DNA of 5,971 nucleotides from Sulfurovum sp. Its GTDB lineage: Bacteria > Campylobacterota > Campylobacteria > Campylobacterales > Sulfurovaceae. A program made the position numbers and the translations under genes. Below the pieces are notes generated by a model. That model was not told the DNA's origin and did not search any database. It saw nothing but the letters and a program-made list of their open reading frames with translations. Every line of letters begins with the position of its first letter. Position 1 is the stretch's first letter. This document shows, piece by piece, positions 1-5,796 of the stretch. The stretch covers positions 1 through 5,971 of the forward strand of contig JAGGRU010000132.1 of assembly GCA_021159425.1 (NCBI GenBank), written 5' to 3'.

Positions 1-29
1 ATTTTCCATAAAATATTTTCAGAAAGCCC

Positions 30-58
30 TTGCATCTCCTTATAAAAAGTGCTACACT
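30..58 (+). promoter_or_regulatory. candidate sigma-70 promoter for the lipoprotein gene
   Basis: A TTGCAT box at 30-35 and a TACACT box at 53-58 are separated by exactly 17 bases, followed by an A-rich start region. The -10 box matches the consensus at 4 of 6 positions; the -35 box keeps only TTG well. Transcription would start near 65 and leave a leader of about 45 nt before the ATG at 109. The leader contains a small ACGC/GCGT dyad (about 71-85). This is pattern evidence only. Confidence 0.45.
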
Positions 59-108
59 AAAAAATATAAAACGCTTTTACTGCGTAGCTGGTGAGGAATT
101 ATTTTAAA

Positions 109-615
109 ATGAGGAAATACTTAGTTTTATTAATAGGAAGTCTTTTGTCAATAGGGTTGTCAGGATGTGGGGAGCCTTCGCTTGATAATATCAAAAAAAA
201 GATCGTTAAGGTTGAAACACCAAACGGGAAATACACAACAGTCAATAAAAGTTCCGGTGCCTATGGAAAATACCAAATTATGCCAAAAACGGCAAAGCAT
301 TACACTAAAAAACTCAAAATGCCTCACTCAAAATGGAAGAAACCTGAAAATCAAGATAAGATCTTTATAGCTCTATTGGAAGACAATATAAAGAACTTAA
401 AGAAAGAAGGATTTAAGATCGATGCTTTTACTGTATATGGCTGCCACCAGCAAGGTGCAAGTGGTTTTGCATCTATAATGAAAAATCAAAATCTTTCCAG
501 TAAATCATATATGAGATTAAGAAGAAATCTCCCAAGTAAATATAGACATGTGAGTAAAAATGAATTAAGACAAACGTGGATAAATTATTGGAAGAACAAA
601 ATGAAGGAAGTTTAG
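109..615 (+). CDS. lipoprotein with lysozyme/SLT-like transglycosylase domain
   Basis: Predicted 168-residue peptidoglycan-cleaving lipoprotein. Residues 1-20 form a lipoprotein signal: MRKY, a hydrophobic run, then LSGC with Cys20 as the lipidation site. The domain follows almost at once. VET at 35-37 offers Glu36 as the likely catalytic acid. SGAYGKYQIMPKTA (49-62) is the classic GAxGxYQIMPxTA motif of lytic transglycosylases. HQQGASGF (around 118-125) resembles the HQQG motif of phage and conjugation-type transglycosylases. The C-terminal ~40 residues are basic. The start was chosen at ATG 109 because GAGGAA at 93-98 lies 10 bases upstream; a GTG at 91 would add six residues and consume that site. 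It stands alone, convergent with the transporter operon, and is visibly more AT-rich than that operon, which fits transfer from a mobile element. The fold is well supported; the biological role (phage-, conjugation- or wall-remodelling-related) is not resolved. Confidence 0.8.
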   Translation: MRKYLVLLIGSLLSIGLSGCGEPSLDNIKKKIVKVETPNGKYTTVNKSSGAYGKYQIMPKTAKHYTKKLKMPHSKWKKPENQDKIFIALLEDNIKNLKKEGFKIDAFTVYGCHQQGASGFASIMKNQNLSSKSYMRLRRNLPSKYRHVSKNELRQTWINYWKNKMKEV

Positions 616-621
616 AAGGTG

Positions 622-709
622 AAAATGCCCTTGGGGTAATAACAGTGGTGATATCTATGAAGATGGTTCGGATGGGGTTAGCTTCCTGTGCCCCTCTATT
701 TTCTTTATT
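622..709. repeat. dispersed repeat, copy A (short, rearranged)
   Basis: Positions 645-673 match 4864-4892 of copy B at 28 of 29 bases. Weaker similarity runs on to about 709: CCCCTCTATTTTCTTTA here against CCCCTCTTTTGTTTTA in B. Read on the minus strand, 709-638 is open and gives NKENRGAQEANP followed by IRTIFIDITTV. This matches copies B and C (NKRGVQPKL then IRTIFIDITTV) with whole-codon indels. To the left, 623-635 is an inverted copy of one arm of B's palindrome (4972-4984). The copy fills the gap between two convergent genes and overlaps the stop codon of the ABC ATPase gene. Confidence 0.7.
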
Positions 710-710
710 T
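674..710 (+). terminator. possible rho-independent terminator after the lipoprotein gene
   Basis: GGGG at 674-677 can pair with CCCC at 691-694, with an inner AG/CT pair, and a T-rich run (TCTATTTTCTTTATTT) follows at 695-710. The stem is short and asymmetric, so termination efficiency is doubtful. It lies within repeat copy A, 59 bases after the lipoprotein stop, and runs into the end of the convergent operon. Confidence 0.35.
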
Positions 711-1361
711 GGTCAAGCCCTGATCCATTTTTACAAGTCGTGTTGCGATATCTGAAGCTTCTTTTTCATTATGCGTTACATACACCAGGGTAAATCCAAG
801 TTTTTCCTGCAAGCCAATGATCTCACGGCGCAGTCGGAGATTTAACGCTGTATCAAGACTGGAAAGGGGTTCGTCCATTAACAGGATCTTTGGCTCCAGC
901 ACCAGTGCTCTTGCTAGTGCCACACGTTGTTGCTGTCCGCCTGAGAGTTGGAAAGGTTTTCTCTTTTCATAGCCAATCAGGTCTACAAGTGTCAGTATCG
1001 CTTTGATGCGCTCTTTTCTTTCCACTTTACCGACACCTCTGGCTTTCAATCCAAAAGCGATATTTTCCTCCACACTCAGATGCGGCCAGAGAGCGAGGTC
1101 TTGAAATACCATACCGAGATTTCGCTCCTGAGGTTCTTTGATGATCTTTCCATCCCGGGCAGCCAGATCTTCTTCTATAAAGAGAGAGCCGGTATCAGGT
1201 GCCGTAAAACCTGCGATGAGCCGAAGCAGCGTAGTCTTACCACAACCCGAGGGTCCGACAATAACAATGCGCTCTTTCTCTTCTATCTCAAGCGAAAGGT
1301 TGTCCAGCACTTTGCTCTGCTTATAAAATTTACTGACAGAGTTTAGCCTAATGATTTTCAT
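705..1361 (-). CDS. ABC transporter ATP-binding protein, short form (Fe3+/thiamine-importer type)
   Basis: Cytoplasmic ATPase of 218 residues that should power the permease encoded upstream. All core motifs are present: Walker A GPSGCGKTT (36-44), Q-loop Gln87 in VFQD, signature LSGGQQQR (139-146), Walker B ILLMDEP (159-165), D-loop SSLD (167-170) and switch His197 in YVTHNEKEA. The start is the ATG at 1361-1359, which overlaps the permease stop as ATGA. A longer open frame reaching 1796 is only an in-frame extension read through the permease gene. The protein stops at MDQGLTK, just after the H-loop strand. FbpC-type ATPases normally continue for more than 100 residues with a TOBE-like regulatory domain, and even minimal ATPases such as ThiQ run about 15-20 residues further. 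The stop codon overlaps the edge of repeat copy A, so the 3' end may have been lost to that repeat. The catalytic core looks intact. Confidence 0.9.
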   Translation of the reverse strand: MKIIRLNSVSKFYKQSKVLDNLSLEIEEKERIVIVGPSGCGKTTLLRLIAGFTAPDTGSLFIEEDLAARDGKIIKEPQERNLGMVFQDLALWPHLSVEENIAFGLKARGVGKVERKERIKAILTLVDLIGYEKRKPFQLSGGQQQRVALARALVLEPKILLMDEPLSSLDTALNLRLRREIIGLQEKLGFTLVYVTHNEKEASDIATRLVKMDQGLTK

Positions 1362-2914
1362 GGGGAGACCTTTATGATGGTTTTCAGGATCAGCCAGAAG
1401 AGTGCTGCCGGTAGAAGCGTGATGAGTATCATGATCACACAAAGCGAGGCAATCAGCTCCGGTGAGCCGTTGGCCATAAGCGTAAGGATGCGTATGGGGA
1501 GTGTGTCCTGACCTGCCGGATAGATAAGCATTGTCACTGCCGTATCGCGCAGAGAGAAGATATACCCGATGATCCAGGCCACTGCCAGACCTCGCCATGC
1601 AAGAGGGATCACAATAAAGACAACCGTACGGAACCATCCTGCTCCCGAAACCTGTGCAGCTTCTTCCATAGAAGGTGATATCTGTGAGAGTTGTACCGCT
1701 GAGATCTTGCTTGTAAGTGCTGTGTATTTGGCAAGAAGCCCAAAGATAATGATCGCAGGACCAGCATAGATAAAGTTTGTCCACGGGGTGTTCCACAGGG
1801 AGATCAGACCGATTCCGATCACCGTACCGGGCAGTGCAAAAAGAAAGATCGTTGCTGCATCGGCCAAACGCCAGATCTTCAGCGTTCTTTTATGGATCAG
1901 GTAGCCTGTGAAAAAACCAAAAAATGTAAGCAAGGTAGCGGCAAAAACACCAAAAAGAAGTGTTCTGAGCATACTGTCTCCTGCTCTGTCAAAGGCGTCT
2001 ATGTAGTGACTCAAGCCGGCAGACTGGATCAGAAGGGTGATAAGAGGCAGAAGCACTATGGTAAATCCCAGTATTGCAACGCTCAGAAACAGCCAAACGC
2101 GAAACGTCCCAAGAGGGATCAGCTGTACTTCACGCCCGAAATGAGCATGAGATCCAACTCTTCTCTTATGTAAAAAAACCTCTTCCACCCACAGGAACAG
2201 CAAGGCAGCCACCACAAGCGGAAGTGCGGCAGCCGTGGCGGCCTTAAAATTGTAAAAAGCGGAAAACTGTGTGAAACTCTCCATAGCATAAACATCATAG
2301 CGTAGAAAATTCGCCACAGAAAGCTCTCCGAAACTCAAAATGAACACCAGCATAAAAGAGAGGGCAATTGCCGGAAAAATAAGCGGTATCGTTATGCCTC
2401 TCATCACTTTGCCCCACGAAGCAAATACTCGTCCTGCCTCTTCAAGACTGGGATCAATGCTGCGTAAAAAGAAGATAGTCAGTAGCATGGGAACAGGCAA
2501 AAAAACAGTAAAGAGAACCAAAATGGCACCGGGAAGCCCAAAGAGAAATTGAAAAGAGAACCCTCCCGCATGTGTAAAAAAATTTGACCATGAGACTGCA
2601 GAAATATAGGGCGGAACAAGCAGAGGAGTCACAAAAAGGATCGTAAAAAACCGCCGAAACGGCAGGTCTGTTTTGCCAAAGAGTATACCAATCGGCACAC
2701 CCACCAGCGTAGTTAGCAAGGCCACCGCAGAAGCGAGCGTCAGGCTGTTTCGCATGAGTGTCCATTGCCGATCTGTCTGTAAAACCTCCGCGTAAGCGTT
2801 CAAACTGAAATGCCCGTCTACACTCATACTTTCAAAGAGCATAAAAAGCAGCGGCGACATACCGACAGCCATCAAAAAAATGACGATCACTGTTAAAAAG
2901 AGTCGTTCGGACAC
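1358..2914 (-). CDS. two-domain ABC importer permease, Fe(3+)-type (FbpB/ThiP-like)
   Basis: Inner-membrane channel protein of 518 residues, about a dozen hydrophobic segments, formed of two homologous permease halves. Each half carries the cytoplasmic EAA loop that docks onto the ATPase: SLEEAGRVFASWG (about 156-168) and SMEEAAQVSGAGW (about 415-427). A charged linker (LHKRRVGSHAHFGRE, about 248-262) separates the halves. Size and duplication fit the FbpB/SfuB/ThiP class, in which one polypeptide replaces a permease dimer. The start is a GTG at 2914-2912 directly after the TAG stop of the binding-protein gene. No strong Shine-Dalgarno precedes it, so reinitiation after the upstream gene is likely. 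The next in-frame ATG would remove most of the first membrane segment, which favours GTG. The gene ends in an ATGA overlap with the ATPase gene. Family assignment is strong; substrate is inferred. Confidence 0.92.
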   Translation of the reverse strand: MSERLFLTVIVIFLMAVGMSPLLFMLFESMSVDGHFSLNAYAEVLQTDRQWTLMRNSLTLASAVALLTTLVGVPIGILFGKTDLPFRRFFTILFVTPLLVPPYISAVSWSNFFTHAGGFSFQFLFGLPGAILVLFTVFLPVPMLLTIFFLRSIDPSLEEAGRVFASWGKVMRGITIPLIFPAIALSFMLVFILSFGELSVANFLRYDVYAMESFTQFSAFYNFKAATAAALPLVVAALLFLWVEEVFLHKRRVGSHAHFGREVQLIPLGTFRVWLFLSVAILGFTIVLLPLITLLIQSAGLSHYIDAFDRAGDSMLRTLLFGVFAATLLTFFGFFTGYLIHKRTLKIWRLADAATIFLFALPGTVIGIGLISLWNTPWTNFIYAGPAIIIFGLLAKYTALTSKISAVQLSQISPSMEEAAQVSGAGWFRTVVFIVIPLAWRGLAVAWIIGYIFSLRDTAVTMLIYPAGQDTLPIRILTLMANGSPELIASLCVIMILITLLPAALFWLILKTIIKVSP

Positions 2915-3931
2915 CTACAGACCCATCCACTCTTTTAAAAAAGGCTGTATCTCGATCATCTTTTTGGCGACATCGCTATAGTTCACCGGCATCACTTTAA
3001 TGGCTGAGATGGGTTTGAGTTCCGCTGGCATTTGAACACCCGGATGCAGAGGGATCTGAGCACAATCCGCGAAAGCAAGCTTGCGCTCCGTCTCTTTCGA
3101 GAGCAGATACTCCATTAGTATTTCGGCCTCTTTTAGATGCGGTGCACCTTTGATCAGTACGGCTGCATTGGGCACAATAAAACACCCGGTACCCCCGGTT
3201 TCCTGATCCGGATAGACCATCATGACCGGTTTTCCGGAACGCATACGGTTGATGGCATCATCACTGTCAACCAGAGAGAAATCATACACTCCAGCTGCAA
3301 CAAAATCTGCACTCTCCCCATTGCTTGTTGAGATCACCACGCTGTTTTGCTTCAGAGCATGCATAAAGTTTTTTGCTTTTTCATCACCCCAAACGGTATA
3401 AAGCGCTGCCATCTGGGCTGTTGTTGTTCCAAACAGCGGATTGGCGATCACCGATCTTCCCCTATTGGCAGGATCGGTATACGCGGTGATACCTTTTGGT
3501 TTTTCTTCGACACGCTTATTGACGATAAATACTCTGGCCCTGGCGGAAAAGCCGATCCAGTAGCCGTCAGGATCTTTAAAGACAGCAGGGATCTGTTTTG
3601 CATTTTCAGAGACAAAAGGTGCTGAGATACCCTTTTGTTTCAGCACTTCAGCACGGATCGGTTCATTGGCCCAGTAGACATCTGCCTGAGGATTGTTCTT
3701 CTCGGCAATAAGACGGTTCATCACTCCTGTACTTTTAGACTCTTCAGTATCATAGATCGCATTGACTCTGATGCCTGTCTCTTTCTCAAAATCTCTGAGT
3801 ATGGGCTCTGAAAAGACCTGATCCTCAGAGACATACACTGTCACATTTCCGGATACATCTTCCTTCTTTTCCCCACAGCCCGTGATCGTCATCAACACCA
3901 ATACTGCTGCCAGATAGAAAAAAAATTTCAT
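2915..3931 (-). CDS. periplasmic substrate-binding lipoprotein, Fe(3+) ABC transporter type
   Basis: A 338-residue solute-binding protein that should deliver ligand to the permease. The N-terminus is a lipoprotein signal ending ITGC, with Cys19 as lipid anchor, followed by a charged linker. VTVYVSEDQVFSEPILRDF (30-48) is the typical first strand and helix of this family. ADVYWANEP (83-91), GFSARARVFIVN (127-138), NPLFGTT (164-170) and the VPNAAVLIKGAPH stretch (253-265) match the layout of Fe(3+)-binding proteins of the AfuA/FutA kind. The paired tyrosines of classical FbpA are not evident, so iron is likely but a relative such as a phosphonate or other anion binder is possible. The ATG overlaps the upstream stop as ATGA, and GGTGA seven bases before it serves as ribosome site. 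Translation is therefore probably coupled to the secreted beta-sandwich protein. Confidence 0.88.
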   Translation of the reverse strand: MKFFFYLAAVLVLMTITGCGEKKEDVSGNVTVYVSEDQVFSEPILRDFEKETGIRVNAIYDTEESKSTGVMNRLIAEKNNPQADVYWANEPIRAEVLKQKGISAPFVSENAKQIPAVFKDPDGYWIGFSARARVFIVNKRVEEKPKGITAYTDPANRGRSVIANPLFGTTTAQMAALYTVWGDEKAKNFMHALKQNSVVISTSNGESADFVAAGVYDFSLVDSDDAINRMRSGKPVMMVYPDQETGGTGCFIVPNAAVLIKGAPHLKEAEILMEYLLSKETERKLAFADCAQIPLHPGVQMPAELKPISAIKVMPVNYSDVAKKMIEIQPFLKEWMGL

Positions 3932-4608
3932 TTTGTTTTCACCGAAAAATCATCAAAAGAGGTGACGGCATCCGCTTTGCTCCAAAGCCCGGCACCACCA
4001 CGCTTTAAAAACGTATCATCCCTGCCTTCAAGATATTTTTTGCCATTAAGGTAACCCGCATACCGGTCACCTTTTTGCACGATCTTAAGGGTATGCCATT
4101 CTCCTGCGGGAAGCGACACGCTTGCCCCTGCCAATTCTCTCCGAGTGCCGTTCTTAACAGAGTAAAGACGAAAATTATCTTCGAGCGGATTAAAACGGGC
4201 GATATAATAGTTCTCTGCATCGAGTACACGCCATATCACACCGCCACCCTGATCCACAGAGCCTGTGCTCGCTTTAAATTTAACTTCGATCTCGCCATCA
4301 AGAAAAGAGATACTATCTGTCCAGCAAAGGTTGAAAGCAGCAGCGTTATTATGGTTAATGCTCGTAAGTGCAAGTACTTGGGAAGAAGATGGTGCACTTT
4401 TATCCCTGACAACCTGCCATGAGGCCAGGTCTCCTCCCGGATTGGTCGCATCGACTTTCCAGCCTATTGGAAGTTTCCCTGTCGGTATATCATCAAAGTG
4501 CCATACTTTTTCTTTCGCCTGAAGTGTGGTACAGCAAAGTGCAGCACTCACTACTGACGCCATGATCATCATAATGATATTTCGTCTTTTAAACTCTATT
4601 TTTTTCAT
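3928..4608 (-). CDS. secreted concanavalin-like (DUF1080/GH16-like) beta-sandwich protein
   Basis: Predicted exported protein of 226 residues. The N-terminus has a basic region (KKIEFKRR), a hydrophobic core (about 11-27) and a plausible signal peptidase I site after LQA (residue 31). CysCys at 25-26 is not in a good lipobox context, so a soluble periplasmic form is favoured. The mature part reads like a LamG/DUF1080 jelly roll: early WHFDD, IEVKFKAS (107-114), GGGVIWRVLDAENYYIARFNP (about 121-141), WHTLKIV (171-177), YLNGK (186-190), then GAGLWSKADAVTSFDDFSV (205-223) as the closing strands. No catalytic pair can be named, so binding rather than hydrolysis is as likely. It is the first gene of the operon and shares ATGA with the binding protein, so it probably works with the importer, perhaps capturing ligand. 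That role is inference. Confidence 0.75.
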   Translation of the reverse strand: MKKIEFKRRNIIMMIMASVVSAALCCTTLQAKEKVWHFDDIPTGKLPIGWKVDATNPGGDLASWQVVRDKSAPSSSQVLALTSINHNNAAAFNLCWTDSISFLDGEIEVKFKASTGSVDQGGGVIWRVLDAENYYIARFNPLEDNFRLYSVKNGTRRELAGASVSLPAGEWHTLKIVQKGDRYAGYLNGKKYLEGRDDTFLKRGGAGLWSKADAVTSFDDFSVKTK

Positions 4609-4648
4609 TCAATCTCTCATCATAACCGTCGATCGATCCTCTTTTCAT
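4589..4648 (-). CDS. possible 19-residue leader peptide ahead of the transporter operon
   Basis: ATG at 4648-4646 is preceded by GGAGAAG with GGAG at 4659-4656, seven bases upstream: the best ribosome site in this leader. The frame reads MKRGSIDGYDERLNEKNRV and stops with TAA at 4591-4589, overlapping the first 20 bases of the secreted-protein gene in another frame. The downstream ATG at 4608 has only a weak GAGAG. The arrangement would allow translational coupling or attenuation. No recognised family; whether it is translated is unknown. Confidence 0.35.
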   Translation of the reverse strand: MKRGSIDGYDERLNEKNRV

Positions 4649-4671
4649 CTTACTTCTCCATTTGTGTTGAA

Positions 4672-4698
4672 CTTTAATAAAAAAAGCTCTTATTAAAG
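4672..4698 (-). promoter_or_regulatory. perfect 9-bp inverted repeat in the operon leader
   Basis: CTTTAATAA at 4672-4680 and TTATTAAAG at 4690-4698 are perfect reverse complements separated by nine bases. If the promoter at 4707-4737 is right, this dyad lies at the very 5' end of the transporter mRNA. It could be a repressor operator at the start site or a 5' hairpin. There is no match good enough to name the regulator. Confidence 0.45.
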
Positions 4699-4706
4699 GA
4701 TATCTC

Positions 4707-4737
4707 ATTATCACTTAATAACAAAAAACTTGTTCAA
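4707..4737 (-). promoter_or_regulatory. candidate promoter for the transporter operon
   Basis: On the minus strand GATAAT at 4712-4707 matches the -10 consensus at 5 of 6 positions. TTGAAC at 4737-4732 is a partial -35 box at a long 19-base spacing, with a T-rich spacer. Transcription would begin near 4700, about 92 nt before the first gene. The -10 lies in TGATAATGAGATATC, which resembles half of a Fur-type site but not the full palindrome. Confidence 0.4.
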
Positions 4738-4773
4738 AGTTTTTAGAGAAATAGATTTTGCATAACTATTCTG

Positions 4774-4984
4774 TATTCACATACCAAAAGTACTTCAACC
4801 TGATCGAACAGATCATCTTTGAAATATATTTCGAGTATTCGCTATGTTTCTCTGTCATTAACGGTGGTGATGTCTATGAAGATGGTTCGGATCAGCTTTG
4901 GTTGCACCCCTCTTTTGTTTTAACAACGGGGGTATCGGCATTTGCTGTAAAACGAATGCCTTTAGGGTGCACCCAAGGGCATTT
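4774..4984. repeat. dispersed repeat, copy B (most complete, structured)
   Basis: Positions 4774-4944 align without gaps to 5801-5971 (copy C) at an offset of 1,027 bp. The match is 80 of 81 over 4864-4944 but 74 of 90 over 4774-4863. Copy A matches 4864-4892. Beyond 4944 copy C is cut by the window end, so the right boundary is unknown. Minus-strand frame 4919-4774 reads NKRGVQPKL then IRTIFIDITTVNDRET, then an in-frame TAG at 4844-4842, then continues with EIYFKDDLFDQVEVL, so any coding capacity is broken here. The right part (4906-4983) holds several inverted repeats. It lies between the 3' end of the TA operon and the promoter of the transporter operon. Confidence 0.8.
4937..4983. repeat. 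two mutually exclusive hairpins in repeat copy B
   Basis: GGCATT at 4937-4942, AATGCC at 4955-4960 and GGCATT at 4978-4983 form a left-middle-right set. The middle arm can pair with the left arm (12-base loop). It can also pair with the right arm, giving a 29-base near-perfect palindrome whose centre is the self-complementary GGGTGCACCC (4965-4974), with one unpaired A at 4964. A third imperfect dyad (ACCCC 4906-4910 with GGGGT 4929-4933, enclosing TTGTT/AACAA) sits just to the left. No T-tract follows the 29-base palindrome on either strand, so it is not a standard terminator. Confidence 0.6.
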
Positions 4985-5066
4985 CCTCCTGTTAGTCAGG
5001 GCAGTGCCAGAGATTATGGATCGTAGGTAGATTAAGGGGTAGTAGAGTTGTAGGAGGGAGAAGTTT

Positions 5067-5351
5067 TTACACAAAATCTACTTTGAGCTCATGCCCTGTT
5101 GCTTTAGCATAGTTTATTAGTGTATCAATTCGTGGAGAAATACTGCTTTTAAAACTCTCCAGTCTTGAAATATTACTCTTTTTAGTTCCCATGATTTCTG
5201 CTAGTTTTTCCTGTGTCAACCCTGCATCTTTTCGCATAGCTATGAGTTTTTTCTTAATGGCATACTCTGGTTTTAAAAGATCATATTCTTCTTGCACTTT
5301 ACTATTTTGAAATGCTTTCTCTTTGAATTGTTTTAGTGTTGTTCTGCTCAT
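5067..5351 (-). CDS. higA: XRE-family antitoxin, HigA-like
   Basis: A 94-residue DNA-binding antitoxin that should neutralise the toxin encoded just upstream and repress their shared promoter. The helix-turn-helix is clear: IAMRKDAGLTQEKLAEIMGT (37-56) then KKSNISRLES (57-66), the usual XRE/Cro pattern. The N-terminal ~30 residues are charged and probably contribute to toxin binding. The C-terminus (GHELKVDFV) is typical of this group. ATG at 5351-5349 overlaps the toxin stop as ATGA, and AAGGAG at 5362-5357, five bases before it, is a strong ribosome site that would allow antitoxin excess. Repeat copy B starts about 80 bases beyond its stop. Family assignment is firm; activity is untested. 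Confidence 0.9.
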   Translation of the reverse strand: MSRTTLKQFKEKAFQNSKVQEEYDLLKPEYAIKKKLIAMRKDAGLTQEKLAEIMGTKKSNISRLESFKSSISPRIDTLINYAKATGHELKVDFV

Positions 5352-5668
5352 TGTAGCTCCTTAAGTCTTTTTCGTGCTTTGTCTAGCTCTTTTTTGGGTG
5401 TCTTTTGAGATTTCTTTATAAAAGAATGTAAGATAACAACTTCATCATTAACTGCTATAGCAAAAAAAGAACGTCCTATGCCTTCTTTGCCTTTAGCTCT
5501 AATTTCAAAAAGTCCATCACCCATCGGTGCTGTATGAGGTTTACCTAAATTAGGTCCCAAATCTTCTATCATCTCTAATATATGTAAAAGGTCCGCTAAT
5601 ATCCCGGTAGGAAATCCAAGTATCTCCTTCTCAACTCTCTCACTATAAAAAGTAACTCTCCATGACAT
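5348..5668 (-). CDS. higB: RelE/HigB-family (Gp49-like) toxin
   Basis: A 106-residue protein of the phage-Gp49/HigB branch of the RelE superfamily, whose members cleave mRNA at the ribosome. Recognisable family features are the opening WRVTFYSERVEKEI (3-16), GLFEIRAKGKEGIGRSFFA (52-70) with the basic residues expected near the active surface, and the terminal block LHSFIKKSQKTPKKELDKA (80-98). Length is normal and no residue is obviously missing, so it may be active. ATG at 5668-5666 is preceded by GGAG at 5680-5677 with eight bases between. The toxin-first order with an XRE partner is the HigBA arrangement. The pair sits between two direct repeats and is more AT-rich than the neighbouring operon, both consistent with a mobile module. 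Confidence 0.9.
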   Translation of the reverse strand: MSWRVTFYSERVEKEILGFPTGILADLLHILEMIEDLGPNLGKPHTAPMGDGLFEIRAKGKEGIGRSFFAIAVNDEVVILHSFIKKSQKTPKKELDKARKRLKELQ

Positions 5669-5683
5669 CTTTTTAACTCCTAA

Positions 5684-5712
5684 ATATTATCATATTTGAT
5701 AACTTTTGTCAA
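5684..5712 (-). promoter_or_regulatory. TA operon promoter
   Basis: On the minus strand a perfect TTGACA (5712-5707) is followed after exactly 17 bases by TAATAT (5689-5684). A GATAAT two bases nearer is an alternative -10. Transcription would begin within a few bases of the Shine-Dalgarno, leaving a very short leader before the toxin ATG at 5668. Confidence 0.65.
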
Positions 5713-5714
5713 AT
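5687..5714. promoter_or_regulatory. palindromic operator in the TA promoter
   Basis: TTATCA (5687-5692) and TGATAA (5697-5702) form a perfect 6-bp inverted repeat with a 4-base spacer that overlaps the -10. A second dyad, ATTTGA (5694-5699) with TCAAAT (5709-5714), overlaps it and covers the -35. This is the expected place and form for autoregulation by the XRE antitoxin. Binding by that protein is inferred. Confidence 0.55.
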
Positions 5715-5796
5715 ATTTAAATTTTATAGTTTGATTTTAGCAGTAAAAACTAGTTATGGTTAAAAGTATGTCAAATTGTAATCTTTTTCAATCTTT

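Noticed and set aside
91..108. GTG start at 91 for the lipoprotein
   Set aside because: It overlaps the GAGGAA site that is correctly placed for ATG 109 and adds MRNYFK before an already complete signal peptide.
1362..1796. N-terminal extension of the ATPase to 363 residues
   Set aside because: The extra part overlaps the permease gene, is Cys/His/Ser-rich and unlike any ABC domain. The ATGA overlap at 1361 and the MKIIRLNSVSKFY start are typical.
705..3931. Thiamine importer ThiBPQ
   Set aside because: Sizes of permease and ATPase would fit, but the binding-protein motifs (VYWANEP, GFSARARVFIVN, IPN/VPN-AVLIKGAPH block) fit the Fe(3+)-type family better.
4699..4715. Fur box at the transporter promoter
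   Set aside because: TGATAATGAGATATC keeps one good half but the second half does not match the 7-1-7 palindrome well enough to call.
4864..4984. Integron attC site
   Set aside because: Repeats next to a TA module prompted the idea, but I could not find paired RYYYAAC and GTTRRRY core sites in the correct arrangement, and no integrase gene is present.
4758..5030. Plus-strand 90-codon open frame across repeat copy B
   Set aside because: No good ribosome site. The equivalent frame in copy C is broken by TAA in the diverged part, and B/C differences are mostly amino-acid replacing in this frame, unlike the minus-strand frame.
4892..5074. Minus-strand 60-codon frame starting inside the antitoxin gene end
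   Set aside because: It needs a TTG start inside the antitoxin gene without a ribosome site, and runs through the palindromes of copy B. There is no substitution evidence because B and C are identical where they can be compared.
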